Positions 5,848 to 6,009 of a stretch of 6,009 bases of DNA are shown here, piece by piece. Below the pieces are notes generated by a model, which had not been told where the DNA came from, did no database searches, and saw only the letters and a list, made by a program, of their open reading frames with translations. This DNA is from Acidobacteriota bacterium. GTDB lineage: Bacteria > Acidobacteriota > Polarisedimenticolia > J045. The stretch spans positions 1-6,009 of the forward strand of contig JAJRXN010000181.1 in assembly GCA_024276295.1 (NCBI GenBank). Direction: 5' to 3'. Each line of letters starts with the position of its first letter. The stretch's first letter is position 1. The translations under genes were made by a program, and so were the position numbers.

Positions 5848-6009
5848 GCGCTCCGCCGAACCGGCCGCCCCGCGTGCGGCGCGGGCACCGGCGGCCCTGC
5901 ACCGCCCGCGGCCGGGCCCCGTCCGCGCCTTGCCGGATCCCGTGGCCCGGCGGAACATTCGCTCCATGCACTTCCGGAGGACGTTTCCCGCCGTCCGGGA
6001 ATCCGTGCG

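Larger units (their letters stand above)
5622..6009. other. Region without a supported gene upstream of rpsN
   Basis: No convincing coding sequence lies in these 388 nt. The minus-strand frames crossing it are Arg/Ala/Pro-rich, unlike any family I know, and run on into rpsN out of frame. It holds a tandem 9-mer GCCCGCTGG at 5701-5709 and 5711-5719, a short odd palindrome GGACC-C-GGTCC at 5726-5736, an A/T-richer island at about 5811-5847 with inverted repeats, and a 6-bp GC hairpin at 5869-5885. The rpsN promoter must lie here but no clear -35/-10 pair was found; TACCAT on the minus strand (5749-5754) is a weak -10 candidate with no good -35. A plus-strand ATG at 5966 opens a 14-codon frame to the window edge without a good ribosome binding site. 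Confidence 0.5.

Noticed and set aside
5423..5971. Minus-strand frames of 182 and 168 codons across the rpsN upstream region
   Set aside because: They overlap rpsN out of frame, are Arg/Pro/Ala-rich and lack family resemblance.
5985..6001. Short hairpin TTCCCG/CGGGAA at the right edge
   Set aside because: Six base pairs in GC-rich DNA, with no T-run and unknown context, is not enough to call a terminator.
5966..6009. Possible start of a plus-strand gene running off the window
   Set aside because: Only 14 codons are visible, with no good ribosome binding site or recognisable motif; a GTG at 5942 in the same frame is equally possible.

Overview
This is a strongly GC-rich bacterial chromosomal segment with high-GC third codon positions. 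The high GC content opens long spurious reading frames in nearly every frame. Nothing in it fixes the taxon. The gene types (an AlkP-superfamily COG3379-like hydrolase, an Ala/Arg-rich GC-rich proteome, a stand-alone cysteine-poor S14) would suit Acidobacteriota, Myxococcota or a related high-GC soil or sediment lineage; this is inference only. There are no mobile elements, CRISPR arrays, tRNAs or rRNAs.

Layout. (1) 3-917, plus: a membrane-anchored alpha/beta hydrolase with an intact Ser-Asp-His triad. (2) 921-3233, minus: a secreted or membrane-anchored alkaline-phosphatase-superfamily phosphohydrolase of 770 aa. It converges on the first gene with only 3 nt between the stop codons. (3) 3253-4632, minus: cysS, cysteinyl-tRNA synthetase, 19 nt upstream of the phosphohydrolase and probably co-transcribed with it. 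(4) 4633-4827: a divergent control region, with a very strong GC hairpin against the cysS ribosome binding site and, for the plus strand, a sigma70-like promoter overlapped by a dyad. (5) 4828-5247, plus: a 139-aa protein with a coiled coil, an AT-hook-like motif, a small Cys/His zinc-binding motif and a 24-residue Lys/Arg/Ser/Thr/Gly tail. It looks like a nucleoid-associated or nucleic-acid-binding protein. (6) 5248-5315: a short convergent gap holding a long interrupted hairpin. (7) 5316-5621, minus: rpsN, ribosomal protein S14 of the zinc-independent type, outside any ribosomal protein operon visible here. (8) 5622-6009: no supported gene, but an A/T-richer island with overlapping inverted repeats.

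The genes do not form one pathway. CysRS and S14 serve translation, the two hydrolases are exported or membrane-anchored enzymes of unknown substrate, and the small basic protein probably binds DNA or RNA. The parts most worth a second look are the small zinc-finger/AT-hook/basic-tail protein and its promoter-dyad, and the hairpin touching the cysS Shine-Dalgarno sequence.
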